Numbered from the stretch's first letter, positions 24,300 through 33,044 are shown. The stretch is 64,000 nt of DNA from Polynucleobacter meluiroseus (GCF_900205755.1 NZ_OANS01000002.1:62001-126000), one strand, 5' to 3'. Program-made: numbers and translations. The notes: generated by a model not told the origin, from the letters alone.

Positions 24300-26093
24300 T
24301 TGAAAACTCCATCTAACATTGAACCAAAAAATCAGTCTCGCCGTGATTTACTAACATCAGGAGCGGCCGTTATAGGTAGTACGCTCTTGCCTGCCGGTGT
24401 ACAAAATGCACAGGCTCAATCCAGCTCCAATAAGCTTCCTCAGGTTGATGCTCCAGCTGGTTACAACATTCTCTTTGTTTTGGTGGACCAGGAGCATTTC
24501 TTTAATAAGTGGCCGATTCCAGTTCCCGCTAGAGAAGCTATTAAAAAGAAAGCGATAACATTTGTTAATCATCAAAATGCATCAGTTCAATGCTCTTCAG
24601 CACGTTCAGTGATATATACGGGTCAACATATTCAACATTCTGGAATATTTGATAACCTTAATTTTTTATGGCAACCTGATTTATCTTCAAAAGTAAAAAC
24701 CATTGGGCATCGTCTCAATGAGCTCGGTTATTATCCCGCTTATCAAGGTAAGTGGCATCTTTCTTACAACATGGATCAAGCCAAGCATGCTTACAATGCG
24801 CCACTAGATACTTACCGCAAGATCATTGAAGGATATGGCTTTCATGACTTTTTAGGTTTTGGAGATATTTGCGATAAAGAGTGGGGCGGTTATACCTTTG
24901 ATAAAGCTAACGTTGCCTCTGCTGTAGCATGGCTTCGCAATCAAGGACAGAAATTAAAAGCAAAAAAACAGCCCTGGTATTTAGCTGTCAATATTGTGAA
25001 TCCTCATGATGTTGCATATTACAACTCTGACTTGCCCAATGAAACTCAACAACAAAATAGCGCTGCTATTCCAGTGCCAAGAGCGCCAACAGATGATTTA
25101 TACAAGGCGACTTGGGATAGTTACCCGTTACCAGAAAGCCGCAAGCAGGCATTAGATGCGCCTGGTCGACCTGCTGCTCATAAGATTTATCAGGAAGCCT
25201 GGAATGCAGTCTGTGGCAATTGGCCAAATGAAGATCGGCGCTGGAGATCTTTGCTGAACTATTATTTCAATTGCATTCGTGATAGCGATGAAAATGTGGC
25301 TGCTGTCATGAAGGGGCTTAAAGATAGTGGAATGGAAGATAACACTATCGTTATTTTTACTGCCGATCATGGTGAATTAGGTGGTTCCCATCAAATGCGG
25401 GGCAAAGGAACTACAGCCTACAAAGAGCAAAATCATTTGCCGCTCATGATTATTCATCCGGCTTACCCCGGTGGCAAGGAATGCAAAGCGGTCACATCAC
25501 AAGTAGATTTGGCTACAACAATTATTTCATTAACTGGTAAAGATGCTGCCTCCAGGAAAAAGGCAGCGGATGGTCTTCCAGGTCGGGATTTAGTGCCGCT
25601 ATTAAAAAATCCTGAGAAGGCTGATCTCGAGTCCCTCAGACCGGGCGCACTATATAACTTCAACATGCTCTCTTTTGTTGATGTAAAGTGGGCTAGAAGA
25701 ACATACCCTTGGATGTTTAGTGGCCATGTGCCAACCCAAGAGGAAATAAAGCTTCTGACAGTCAATGAGCCAAATTTCTCAACACGCTCAGCGATGAGAA
25801 GTGCATCAAATGGGCGCTATCGTTTTTCTCGTTATTTCTCACCATTGAAATTTAATACGCCAACTACTTTTGAGGAGTTGATAGCTAACAATGATTTGGA
25901 ACTCTTTGATTTACAAAATGATCCAGCTGAAATGAATAATTTGGCAATGAATCCTAAGCAGAATGCTGAACTCATTATGGCGATGAATAAGTTGACCAAT
26001 GATTTAATTGCACAAGAAGTAGGTGTTGATGATGGCAGCTTCTTGCCGATTCGCAATGGGAAGTGGTATTTTCCGAATAAAAATCAAAGGTAG
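24300..26093 (+). CDS. Tat-exported sulfatase with a non-standard active-site motif
   Basis: A 597-residue sulfatase-family hydrolase. A twin-arginine signal (SRRDLLTSGAAVIGSTLLP, residues 13-31) ends near AQAQ, so the folded enzyme goes to the periplasm. Metal-site residues are visible as Asp63 (LVDQEH) and the TADHGELGGSH block near residue 352. The formylglycine motif, normally C-x-P/A-x-R, reads Cys98-Ser-Ser-Ala-Arg102, with Ser in the Pro/Ala position. It may be a divergent sulfatase, phosphonate or choline-sulfatase-like enzyme; the substrate is unknown. TTG at 24300 is the only in-frame start after a stop at 24288. It is the only gene between the two tRNA-Arg scars. Confidence 0.83.
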   Translation: MKTPSNIEPKNQSRRDLLTSGAAVIGSTLLPAGVQNAQAQSSSNKLPQVDAPAGYNILFVLVDQEHFFNKWPIPVPAREAIKKKAITFVNHQNASVQCSSARSVIYTGQHIQHSGIFDNLNFLWQPDLSSKVKTIGHRLNELGYYPAYQGKWHLSYNMDQAKHAYNAPLDTYRKIIEGYGFHDFLGFGDICDKEWGGYTFDKANVASAVAWLRNQGQKLKAKKQPWYLAVNIVNPHDVAYYNSDLPNETQQQNSAAIPVPRAPTDDLYKATWDSYPLPESRKQALDAPGRPAAHKIYQEAWNAVCGNWPNEDRRWRSLLNYYFNCIRDSDENVAAVMKGLKDSGMEDNTIVIFTADHGELGGSHQMRGKGTTAYKEQNHLPLMIIHPAYPGGKECKAVTSQVDLATTIISLTGKDAASRKKAADGLPGRDLVPLLKNPEKADLESLRPGALYNFNMLSFVDVKWARRTYPWMFSGHVPTQEEIKLLTVNEPNFSTRSAMRSASNGRYRFSRYFSPLKFNTPTTFEELIANNDLELFDLQNDPAEMNNLAMNPKQNAELIMAMNKLTNDLIAQEVGVDDGSFLPIRNGKWYFPNKNQR

Positions 26094-26293
26094 TTTTGAG
26101 TTTGAGTCACTGACTGCTTTGGGTCGGACACGGTCATCCTTAATTAAGCAGGCCGACAGATCGCTTTGAGACTCAAAGGAGTCCAACGCACCTGTGATTT
26201 GTCGAAGAGATTAATGGCGAGATTGAAGCTGAAAATTATTCTTAAATCCGGCAATCACTTACTCGAAGGCAGTGAGAAAATTCGACCCTAAAT
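26094..26293. other. Non-coding stretch after the sulfatase
   Basis: No gene seen. Near its start, TTTGAGTC and GACTCAAA (about 26101-26177) form an 8-bp inverted repeat enclosing about 60 bp. I see no convincing promoter. Confidence 0.3.
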
Positions 26294-26385
26294 TTGTGCA
26301 ATAGAACTTATGCCAAACCAATATAAACAAGGAGTTACAGGCGATCAGCACTCAATTCTATTGCACAATCTCAAGTCTGTAACTC
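26294..26385 (+). repeat. Two interleaved inverted repeats left of att scar 2
   Basis: TTGTGCAATAGAA (26294-26306) is the perfect inverse of TTCTATTGCACAA (26356-26368). GAGTTACAG (26332-26340) is the perfect inverse of CTGTAACTC (26377-26385). The order is A, B, A', B', so as RNA both stems would form a pseudoknot, and as DNA they could be recombinase or excisionase sites. They end directly next to the ATTGATTTATATAG box of scar 2. Confidence 0.65.
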
Positions 26386-26470
26386 ATTGATTTATATAGA
26401 TATTATGCCACTCCGATGTAGGGGCTACGAACCAAGGGGTCGTGGGTTCAATTCCTGCCAGCCGCACCAA
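26386..26470 (+). repeat. att-like scar 2: 3' half of a tRNA-Arg(ACG) gene
   Basis: Bases 26423-26470 are identical to 23794-23841 and carry the anticodon loop with ACG, T-arm, acceptor strand and CCA of tRNA-Arg, without a 5' half. ATTGATTTATATAG at 26386-26399 keeps the same 37-bp distance as in scar 1. The 23 bp between box and tRNA part differ in about 10 places. The chromosomal core genes start to the right. Confidence 0.8.
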
Positions 26471-26474
26471 CTAT

Positions 26475-26506
26475 AAGGGCCTCCACTCGGAGGCCCTTAC
26501 CTTTTA
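26475..26506 (+). terminator. Strong terminator after att scar 2
   Basis: AAGGGCCTCC, ACTC, GGAGGCCCTT gives a 10-bp perfect stem followed by ACCTTTTA. It is the diverged counterpart of the terminator after scar 1. Confidence 0.8.
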
Positions 26507-26611
26507 TGGCCTAGATCGCCATAAGGAAGTATTTTTCTGTATAAAGTGATCTTCATTAGGCCCCTTTTTTTGTAGTAGAGTAATCGTTCAGCAAAACCCA
26601 TAGGAGTAGAA

Positions 26612-27271
26612 ATGTCCCTCAGAATCAATGATATTGCGCCTAACTTTACGGCTAAGACAACTCAAGGTGAGATCGATTTCCATCAATGGATTGGCGACCA
26701 TTACGCAATCTTGTTTTCTCATCCAAAAGATTTCACGCCGGTTTGTACAACGGAATTGGGCTACATGGCCAAAATTGAAGAAGAATTCACTAAGCGTAAT
26801 ACGAAGCTTATTGGACTCTCCATTGATCCAGTAGAGAATCACAGCAATTGGGCCAAAGATATTGAAGAGACCCAAGGCTACGCTGTTAAATATCCCATGA
26901 TCGGCGACACCGATTTAGCTGTAGCGAAGCTGTACAACATGTTGCCTGCAGGCGACGTGGCAGCTGATGGCAGAACCGCAGCAACTAATGCTACTGTGAG
27001 ATCAGTATTTATTATTGGACCAGATAAAAAAATCAAACTGATGATGACCTATCCAATGACAACTGGTCGTAACTTCAATGAAATTATTCGCGTCTTGGAT
27101 TCCATTCAATTGACTGCGGGTCATAAGGTAGCCACACCAGTGAACTGGATTAATGGCGACGATGTCATCATTGCTGGTTCTGTTTCTGATGAAGAAGCAA
27201 AAACAATGTTCCCCGATGGATGGAAAGCGCTGAAGCCTTATTTGCGGATTGTTAAGCAACCTAACACTTAA
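26612..27271 (+). CDS. 1-Cys peroxiredoxin (Prx6 type)
   Basis: A 219-residue peroxiredoxin that reduces hydrogen peroxide and organic peroxides in the cytoplasm. The peroxidatic motif PVCTTE carries Cys45, and no other Cys is present, so it is a 1-Cys enzyme that needs an outside reductant. The long C-terminal extension (TPVNWINGDDVIIAG, then PYLRIVKQP) is the Prx6 signature. AGGAG lies 6-7 bases before the ATG. It is the first clear core gene right of the att scars and stands alone. Confidence 0.93.
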   Translation: MSLRINDIAPNFTAKTTQGEIDFHQWIGDHYAILFSHPKDFTPVCTTELGYMAKIEEEFTKRNTKLIGLSIDPVENHSNWAKDIEETQGYAVKYPMIGDTDLAVAKLYNMLPAGDVAADGRTAATNATVRSVFIIGPDKKIKLMMTYPMTTGRNFNEIIRVLDSIQLTAGHKVATPVNWINGDDVIIAGSVSDEEAKTMFPDGWKALKPYLRIVKQPNT

Positions 27272-27425
27272 ATATAGAGTTGACGTTTTCTCTAGTCTAG
27301 TCTGCATCATGAAAGCCACCCTCGGTTGGCTTTTGCTTTTTCTGTTCGTTAACAGACAGACCGAATGCTGAGCCGTTCTTAAGATTGAGTCACTTAGTAG
27401 TGTGTGCAATCAAATAGGACGAACC

Positions 27426-27629
27426 ATGAATCAGGCAGAAACATTCGCGGACATATACGCAGACAAATCACTTCGTTTATTAGATATCGTCTATGAATTA
27501 CATGCTAGCGACAAAGGATATCCTTATCAAAATCTCCCCTTCGCTTCTTATAAGGACGGAAAGGTGATCCTGAAAGACAATCTATTGACCGAGTTGCAAA
27601 AGAACCCGGACGCAAACCTTACTGCTTGA
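27426..27629 (+). CDS. Hypothetical 67-residue protein
   Basis: From ATG 27426, preceded by AGGAC, a 67-residue soluble protein starting MNQAETFADIYADKSLRLLD. It is mostly helical by composition, without a signal peptide, membrane segment or cysteine. I do not recognise a family. A start 24 bp upstream is possible but lacks a ribosome site. It lies 55 bp before the BLUF gene on the same strand, so they could be co-transcribed. Confidence 0.5.
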   Translation: MNQAETFADIYADKSLRLLDIVYELHASDKGYPYQNLPFASYKDGKVILKDNLLTELQKNPDANLTA

Positions 27630-27684
27630 GCTCAAGCCAATATCGTGCAACTTTTTGAGTGTGACATCAGCAGCTATTTGATGC

Positions 27685-28116
27685 ATGCTTGAAAACGGCT
27701 TAGTAGAGCTGAGTTATCGCAGCGTATCTAGTAACGATATCGGCACGCTTGGTCTCATGAGACTGAGTGAATCGTCGTATCGCTGGAATGTTGCGCACCA
27801 GCTCACCAGCGTATTGTTTTACGAGAACGGCCACTTCGGGCAGTTACTAGAAGGTGGAAGAAGTGCGGTAGAGGAGCTTTGGGGGCGGATTCAGAAAGAC
27901 CCACGGCATCGAGAAATTCACTTACTGGGAATCCGCCCAATTACAGCGCGGCGTTTCCCGAACTCCCCCTTGCGGTTATACGATGGCAAAGTTTTTGCTG
28001 CGGGTATTCCTGAGCTTAAGGTCAAGCTGATTGACAATATCTCTGCGCTAGATGTAGAGCTGGAAAAAGTTAAGGTGGCTTTGGGCTTTGGAGAAAACAC
28101 CGCCTCTAGCGCTTGA
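27685..28116 (+). CDS. BLUF-domain blue-light sensor
   Basis: A 143-residue single-domain protein of the BLUF family, which senses blue light with FAD. The three residues of the photocycle are in place: Tyr11, Asn35 and Gln53 (GHFGQLLEG), with Tyr-Asn and Tyr-Gln distances of 24 and 42, the same as Tyr21/Asn45/Gln63 in AppA. The RIQKDPRHREIHLL and RRFPNSPLRL blocks complete the domain. About 45 residues follow as a helical tail, with no fused output domain, so it acts by binding a partner. A terminator follows directly. Confidence 0.9.
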   Translation: MLENGLVELSYRSVSSNDIGTLGLMRLSESSYRWNVAHQLTSVLFYENGHFGQLLEGGRSAVEELWGRIQKDPRHREIHLLGIRPITARRFPNSPLRLYDGKVFAAGIPELKVKLIDNISALDVELEKVKVALGFGENTASSA

Positions 28117-28146
28117 TTAAGCATCCCAACTTGGTGCAATAAAATT

Positions 28147-28169
28147 AGCCGCTCGTGAGCGGTTTTTTT
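28147..28169 (+). terminator. Terminator after the BLUF gene
   Basis: AGCCGCT, CGTG, AGCGGTT with a run of seven T, a standard Rho-independent terminator. Confidence 0.85.
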
Positions 28170-28518
28170 ATTATGAAAGAAGAAAAATAGATTCACCATG
28201 TAATACAAAGTCTTAGCGAGGTATATGAAGAATTTACAAGAGACTTTGGCTTGAGTAGTTATAAAAAATGTCACCGCTTAGTCATATTGACCCACTATAA
28301 ATACGGCATACCTATGGGATATGTAGAGTAATTCTGTCCAATGCGGAGAACCAGTTTGTTCTGGCAGCCCCTAGGTAACCAAATAACGCAAATTGCATCA
28401 TTGCAGTTTAATAAGCCTGAGCCTAGGCGCGGTCAGCCAAGGCTCTATCTCCCCATCTCTTTTTCTTTCTCTTGGGGCTTTTTAAGGCGTCCCTTGAAAG
28501 ATCCCTTATAGTTCCCCT
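28170..28518. other. Intergenic region upstream of the Mla operon
   Basis: No gene seen in about 350 bp. A weak sigma-70-like -35 box TTGACC lies at 28287-28292. CCCCA (28451-28455) and TGGGG (28473-28477) around a pyrimidine loop, followed by CTTTTT, could be a weak terminator or leader hairpin about 35 bp before the first Mla gene. Confidence 0.35.
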
Positions 28519-29691
28519 ATGGTACGTCAGGACCCTTCAATACAGGCTCAATCAGCCCCAGTTGCCGTCTGGCAGCAAAAGGACTCAAAGCAAGCTCAAG
28601 TTGCCTTGAGCGGGCAGATTAATGTCTATACCCTGGCAGGAGTTTGGACGGATATTATTCAGAAGCAAGCGCTTTGGCTTGAGCAAGGTGGCAGTAACGA
28701 CCAGTCACTCGTGTTTGACGCCTCCAAAGTGAGCTTCTTAGATGGAGCCGGCATTGCATTTCTCATCGATGTAGAGGAAGCGCAAAAAAAAGCAGGGGGT
28801 CAATTTGAGATTCAGGGGCTAGATCCCAAGTATGGGCCGCTCTTGAAAGAGTTTGAGCCGATTAATCAGCTTTTCCCTACGCCCACGAATAAACCTAAGC
28901 GCAGCTTTATTGTGAGTACTGGGATGGCGACCCAAAATTTACTCGATGACGCGTATGGTTTGGTGAGCTTTACGGGGCATCTTGGGGCTGATTTATTTTG
29001 GTCTCTATTACATATAAAGCAGGTGCGTTGGGGTGACTTTGTTAATGCAGCTGTTCAGGCAGGTATTGCTGCCTTGCCCATCGTTGGGCTAGTCTCCTTT
29101 TTAATTGGCGTTATTTTGTCGTTTCAGGCTGCCATAGGTATGGAGCAGTTTGGGGCAGTGTCTTTTGTAGGACCTTTGGCTGCTTTAGGTATTGTGCGCG
29201 AGATGGGCCCATTAATTACGGCGATCTTGCTCGCTGGACGCTCATCTGCCGCCTTTGCTGCTGAGATTGGCACCATGACCGTCAACAGTGAAGTGGATGC
29301 CTTAATCACGGGCGGGCTGAGCCCCATTCGGTTTTTGGTAGTGCCCAGGGTACTGGCAGGAATTTTGGTTATGCCCATCCTTGCTCTTTTCGCTGACGTG
29401 GTGAGTATTTTTGCATCCATGTGCACGATGTTGCTCTACGGTGTTCCCTTTATTAATTTCTATAACGGGATGTTGGAGGCGGTGGGTCTAGAAGACGTCT
29501 TCTCTGGCTTAGTGAAGGCCACCTTATTTGGTGTTGTGGTTTCTGCAATGGGTTGCTTACGGGGCATGCAGACTGGCACTGGCGCAGCGGCGGTGGGTAT
29601 TTCAGCAACCCGAGCCGTGGTCAGCAGTATTGTGATGATTGTGTTGGTGGACGGCATCTTTGCTTATATTTCTTACATAACAGGCTTTTGA
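28519..29691 (+). CDS. mlaE: MlaE-type lipid ABC permease with fused N-terminal STAS domain
   Basis: A 390-residue protein. Residues about 20-115 are a STAS domain (FDASKVSFLDGAGIAFLID), the same fold as the separate MlaB subunit in Escherichia coli. Residues about 150-390 are the MlaE/PqiA-like permease with five or so membrane segments. MlaFEDB-type complexes move phospholipids between inner and outer membranes. The next gene's ATG overlaps its stop (TGATG). Unlike in the classical mla operon, no mlaC or separate mlaB is present nearby. Confidence 0.88.
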   Translation: MVRQDPSIQAQSAPVAVWQQKDSKQAQVALSGQINVYTLAGVWTDIIQKQALWLEQGGSNDQSLVFDASKVSFLDGAGIAFLIDVEEAQKKAGGQFEIQGLDPKYGPLLKEFEPINQLFPTPTNKPKRSFIVSTGMATQNLLDDAYGLVSFTGHLGADLFWSLLHIKQVRWGDFVNAAVQAGIAALPIVGLVSFLIGVILSFQAAIGMEQFGAVSFVGPLAALGIVREMGPLITAILLAGRSSAAFAAEIGTMTVNSEVDALITGGLSPIRFLVVPRVLAGILVMPILALFADVVSIFASMCTMLLYGVPFINFYNGMLEAVGLEDVFSGLVKATLFGVVVSAMGCLRGMQTGTGAAAVGISATRAVVSSIVMIVLVDGIFAYISYITGF

Positions 29692-30476
29692 TGAACACCG
29701 CCAATACCCTGAATCCTATTAGCACCGCCATTGATGTAGAAAATCTCACGATTGGATACGGCGATCAGATTTTGTTGCAGAATTTGAATTTCTCGGTGAC
29801 CAGTGGAGAGATCTTCGTCATTCTCGGTGGTTCGGGTTGCGGGAAGTCCAGCCTGCTAAAAAACTTATTTGGTTTATATCAACCCATTGCAGGCGATGTG
29901 CTGATTGAAGGCCAAAATATTACAAAGGCAGTGGGTGCTGAGCGCCAACGCATCATGACGAGTTTTGGTGTGATGTACCAAGAGGGTGCTTTATTTGGTT
30001 CCATGAATTTGTTGGATAACGTGACGCTATTCATGGAGGAGTACACCCAACTCACTAAAGACCAAATGAATTTACTGGCACGTTGCAAATTGGATTTGGT
30101 TGGACTCTTACCGTATGAGAGTTATATGCCGAGTGAAATCAGTGGCGGCATGCAAAAAAGGGCAGCTATTGCACGAGCCATGGCCTTAGATCCAAAAATT
30201 TTGTTTTTAGATGAACCTTCTGCGGGACTTGACCCGATTACTTCTGCGGATTTAGATCGCACCATCTTAGATTTATCTAAAAATTTAGGATTTACCTTTG
30301 TCATTGTTTCGCATGAGCTAGCGAGTATTTATGCCATTGCCGATACCGTCATCATGTTGGATAAAGGGGCTAAGGGCATCATCGCTCAAGGCGATCCCAA
30401 GGCATTAAGAGATACCAGTCAAGATCCTAGAGTGCATCAATTCTTTAATCGCATCATGAGCAAGGAAGCAGCATGA
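29691..30476 (+). CDS. mlaF: MlaF-type lipid transport ATP-binding protein
   Basis: A 261-residue ABC ATPase from ATG 29691. Walker A is GGSGCGKSS (46-54), the signature motif is SGGMQKRAAIARA and Walker B is KILFLDEPSAGLD. It powers the STAS-MlaE permease encoded just before it. The frame stays open 138 bases upstream, but that part overlaps mlaE. It ends with ATGA overlap into mlaD. Confidence 0.92.
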   Translation: MNTANTLNPISTAIDVENLTIGYGDQILLQNLNFSVTSGEIFVILGGSGCGKSSLLKNLFGLYQPIAGDVLIEGQNITKAVGAERQRIMTSFGVMYQEGALFGSMNLLDNVTLFMEEYTQLTKDQMNLLARCKLDLVGLLPYESYMPSEISGGMQKRAAIARAMALDPKILFLDEPSAGLDPITSADLDRTILDLSKNLGFTFVIVSHELASIYAIADTVIMLDKGAKGIIAQGDPKALRDTSQDPRVHQFFNRIMSKEAA

Positions 30477-31393
30477 GTAATAACTCCAATCCGAATTATT
30501 TCCGCCTTGGCCTATTTGTACTGGGTGCCATTGGCGCATTGATCGCCGTGATTTTAATTTTTGGTTCCGGCCAGTTATTTAAATCTTCATTCATTGTGGA
30601 AACGTACATTAAGCAATCGGTTACAGGCCTGGACACTGGCGCAGCAGTGCGCTTTCGGGGCGTCAAGATTGGTCAGGTGAAATCTATTGGCTTATCCGGA
30701 AACATCTATGAGCGGGATGTCCCAATGGCAAGTCGGCATGAATATGTGGTGGTGCGGATGCAGATTTTTGCTTCCAAAGTAGAGGAAGAGCATCTCAGCA
30801 AATATATTAGCGATGGCTTACGCGCACGCATTAAATCGATGGGTATTACAGGCGTCAATTATATTGAATTCGATTTTGCGGGAAAATCTAGTATCGCAAC
30901 ATACCAACCCTTAGCTTACGATTGGAACGCAGACTATCCAGTGATTCCTTCGTTGCCCAATCAAGCGGATGAAATTATTTCAGGCATTCAAAAAATTGTT
31001 GCCTCACTGGGCGATGCAGATTTAGCCGGGACGCAAAAAAAGTTTGATACTTTATTAAGCAACCTGAATCAGGTGATGGCTGGCGACGGGCAGAACAATC
31101 AAGGCATCATTCAATCAGTGCGTGACTTAAATGTCTTGCTTGATCGCATTGCGAAAGTGACTGACAAAGGTGAGTTAAATATATTGATGCGTGAACTTAT
31201 AGCCACGATGGTTACTTTACGCCAGACCCTGGGCTCTGTTCAGGGCGACACGACAGCGAGCATGGAGAACATTAAATTAGCTACCGAGCAATTAAATGAA
31301 TTAACTCGGGTTGCTAGCCAATCTCCTGCAAGTTTGATCTGGGGCGAGCCGCCCCCTCGGATTACGCCACCAATGAATGGGGAGCAAAAATGA
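30473..31393 (+). CDS. mlaD: MlaD-type MCE protein
   Basis: A 306-residue protein with one N-terminal membrane anchor (about 10-31) and an MCE domain at about 38-120 (VTGLDTGAAVRFRGVKIGQV). A long helical tail reaches to residue 290 and ends in a Pro-rich stretch. MCE proteins form rings that pass lipid through the periplasm. The helical extension is longer than in Escherichia coli MlaD and is nearer PqiB/YebT-like or Mce proteins with their own auxiliary lipoprotein. Confidence 0.88.
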   Translation: MSNNSNPNYFRLGLFVLGAIGALIAVILIFGSGQLFKSSFIVETYIKQSVTGLDTGAAVRFRGVKIGQVKSIGLSGNIYERDVPMASRHEYVVVRMQIFASKVEEEHLSKYISDGLRARIKSMGITGVNYIEFDFAGKSSIATYQPLAYDWNADYPVIPSLPNQADEIISGIQKIVASLGDADLAGTQKKFDTLLSNLNQVMAGDGQNNQGIIQSVRDLNVLLDRIAKVTDKGELNILMRELIATMVTLRQTLGSVQGDTTASMENIKLATEQLNELTRVASQSPASLIWGEPPPRITPPMNGEQK

Positions 31394-32046
31394 GCACGTC
31401 CATGATGAAAACGAAATTGAGTTTAAAGCCACTGCTAGGCCTTGCACTTCTACTACTTCTGAACGCCTGTTCCTTGCCTACGCGACCTGCAGTTGAGCCC
31501 GAAAGTTGGTTGGTGGCGCCTCAAAGAGCGGGCACCCCTTTTAAGCCCAGAACGGACATTTGGTTAAAGATGGGGGCGGTTGCTGTGACTCCACCTTTCG
31601 ATGGCAAATCTTTAGTCTACCGTTTAGGTGATCAACGCTATGTCAAAGATTTTTATAATGTGTATTCTGTTTTGCCTAACCAGATGGTCGCTAATGCAAC
31701 CCGTCAGTGGGTGAATAATGCGAACATATTTGCGATGACGGTAGGGGAGGGCAATAGCTTCTTCCCTTATTACACCCTACAGGCATCGGTTGAGGAGTTT
31801 TATGGGGACTATCGCGTGCGCCCTGAGGCTGTGGTTACCGTAGAGTTTTTTCTGACGGCGACAAACGGCGCAAAAACGAATCCGATTATTGGGGTAAACC
31901 GCTATTCCAAGCGCGTCACCTTGAGGGACAATAGTCCAGCAGCGCTTGTTTTGGGTCAGCAGGAAGCTTTAGCAGAGATCCTGAAACAATACGAAGTAGA
32001 TCTATACAAGTACACAGCGCACCTGCCACCTCCTATGGGAAGTTAA
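31390..32046 (+). CDS. ABC-transport auxiliary lipoprotein (PqiC-like)
   Basis: A 218-residue lipoprotein with signal LLGLALLLLLNAC; the Cys at about residue 27 would be lipidated. The mature part fits the ABC-type transport auxiliary component family, members of which (such as PqiC) sit in the outer membrane and work with MCE transporters. It overlaps mlaD by ATGA, so it is part of the same lipid-transport operon. Confidence 0.8.
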   Translation: MSTSMMKTKLSLKPLLGLALLLLLNACSLPTRPAVEPESWLVAPQRAGTPFKPRTDIWLKMGAVAVTPPFDGKSLVYRLGDQRYVKDFYNVYSVLPNQMVANATRQWVNNANIFAMTVGEGNSFFPYYTLQASVEEFYGDYRVRPEAVVTVEFFLTATNGAKTNPIIGVNRYSKRVTLRDNSPAALVLGQQEALAEILKQYEVDLYKYTAHLPPPMGS

Positions 32047-32048
32047 TT

Positions 32049-33044
32049 ATGAAATGGTTTACTCGTCGTATTTTGTGCGGAGATGCATCCCAGATCTTCG
32101 TTGTGCTGCTCGGTCTGAGCGTTTGTTTGCCAGTCATTGCGCAAACCTATCCAACTAAGCCTATACGCCTCATTGTGCCGTTTGCCCCAGGCGGTAGCAC
32201 GGATATCATTGCGCGCTCTGTGGCGGATGGACTTGGTCGGCAACTTGGCCAACCGGTGATTGTGGAAAACAAGCCTGGTGGTGGTGGCACGGTAGGTACC
32301 ACTGAAGTCATTCGCGCATCTAAGGATGGCTATACCATTGGCATGGCGACCGTATCCGCCACTGCTGCCAACCCTGCAATTAACCCAAAGACCGGCTACG
32401 ACCCATTGAAGGATCTCACAGCCATTAGTAATATTGCTGCTACCCCGAATGTGATTGCCGTTAACCCTGCCTTTCCGGCAAAGGATTACAAAACCTTCTT
32501 GGCCGAGTTAAAAGCACACCCTGGTCAATATTCATATGCTAGCTCAGGCACGGGTGGTATTGGTCATCTGCAGACAGAATTATTTAAAAGTTTAGCGGGG
32601 GTGTACTTAGTGCACATTCCCTATCGAGGCGGTGGCCCGGCTTTAGCGGATACGGTTGGCGGTCAAGTCCCTATGATTTTTGATAATTTGCCGTCGGCTC
32701 TTCCCTTTATTAAAGACGGCAAGCTCATTCCAATTGTTGTGGCAGCGCCTAAGCGTTTGACGCAATTGCCAAACGTACCAACCTTCGCCGAAGTCGGTTT
32801 GGCGCCAGTCAATCGGATGGCGTACTATGGTCTGATTGGTCCCGCTGGGATGCCCAAAGACGTGGTGGAAAAGATCTATACCAGCCTTCAAAAAGCGGTT
32901 GCTGAGCCCGCCATACGCAGACGAATTGAAGATACTGGTTCCTTGATTAACGTCAATGGGCCAGAAGCTTTTACAAAAGAAATTGCTGCAGAGTACGCGA
33001 TCTACAAAGAAGTCGTGGCAACGCAAAAATTGCAGTTAGATTAA
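32049..33044 (+). CDS. Bug/TctC-type tripartite tricarboxylate solute-binding protein
   Basis: A 331-residue periplasmic binding protein with a signal peptide ending at VIAQ. The opening motif YPTKPIRLIVPFAPGGSTD and GQPVIVENKPGGGG are the fingerprints of the Bug family, whose members bind carboxylates and related compounds. No tctA/tctB permease genes lie nearby, as for most Bug proteins in Burkholderiales. It starts 2 bp after the auxiliary lipoprotein gene stop, so it may be co-transcribed by chance of position. Confidence 0.92.
   Translation: MKWFTRRILCGDASQIFVVLLGLSVCLPVIAQTYPTKPIRLIVPFAPGGSTDIIARSVADGLGRQLGQPVIVENKPGGGGTVGTTEVIRASKDGYTIGMATVSATAANPAINPKTGYDPLKDLTAISNIAATPNVIAVNPAFPAKDYKTFLAELKAHPGQYSYASSGTGGIGHLQTELFKSLAGVYLVHIPYRGGGPALADTVGGQVPMIFDNLPSALPFIKDGKLIPIVVAAPKRLTQLPNVPTFAEVGLAPVNRMAYYGLIGPAGMPKDVVEKIYTSLQKAVAEPAIRRRIEDTGSLINVNGPEAFTKEIAAEYAIYKEVVATQKLQLD

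Larger units (their letters stand above)
23842..26470 (+). mobile_element. Putative integrase-less cassette carrying a sulfatase
   Basis: The segment between the two 48-bp tRNA-Arg scars is 2629 bp from repeat to repeat and holds one gene, a Tat-type sulfatase, plus structured non-coding DNA. No recombinase, replication or transfer gene is visible. Both scars have the same orientation with the chromosomal core to the right, which fits serial insertion at one tRNA-Arg site. It may be a cargo-only element moved by an integrase encoded elsewhere, or the remnant of a larger one. This is inferred from the repeats and was not shown by comparison. Confidence 0.5.
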
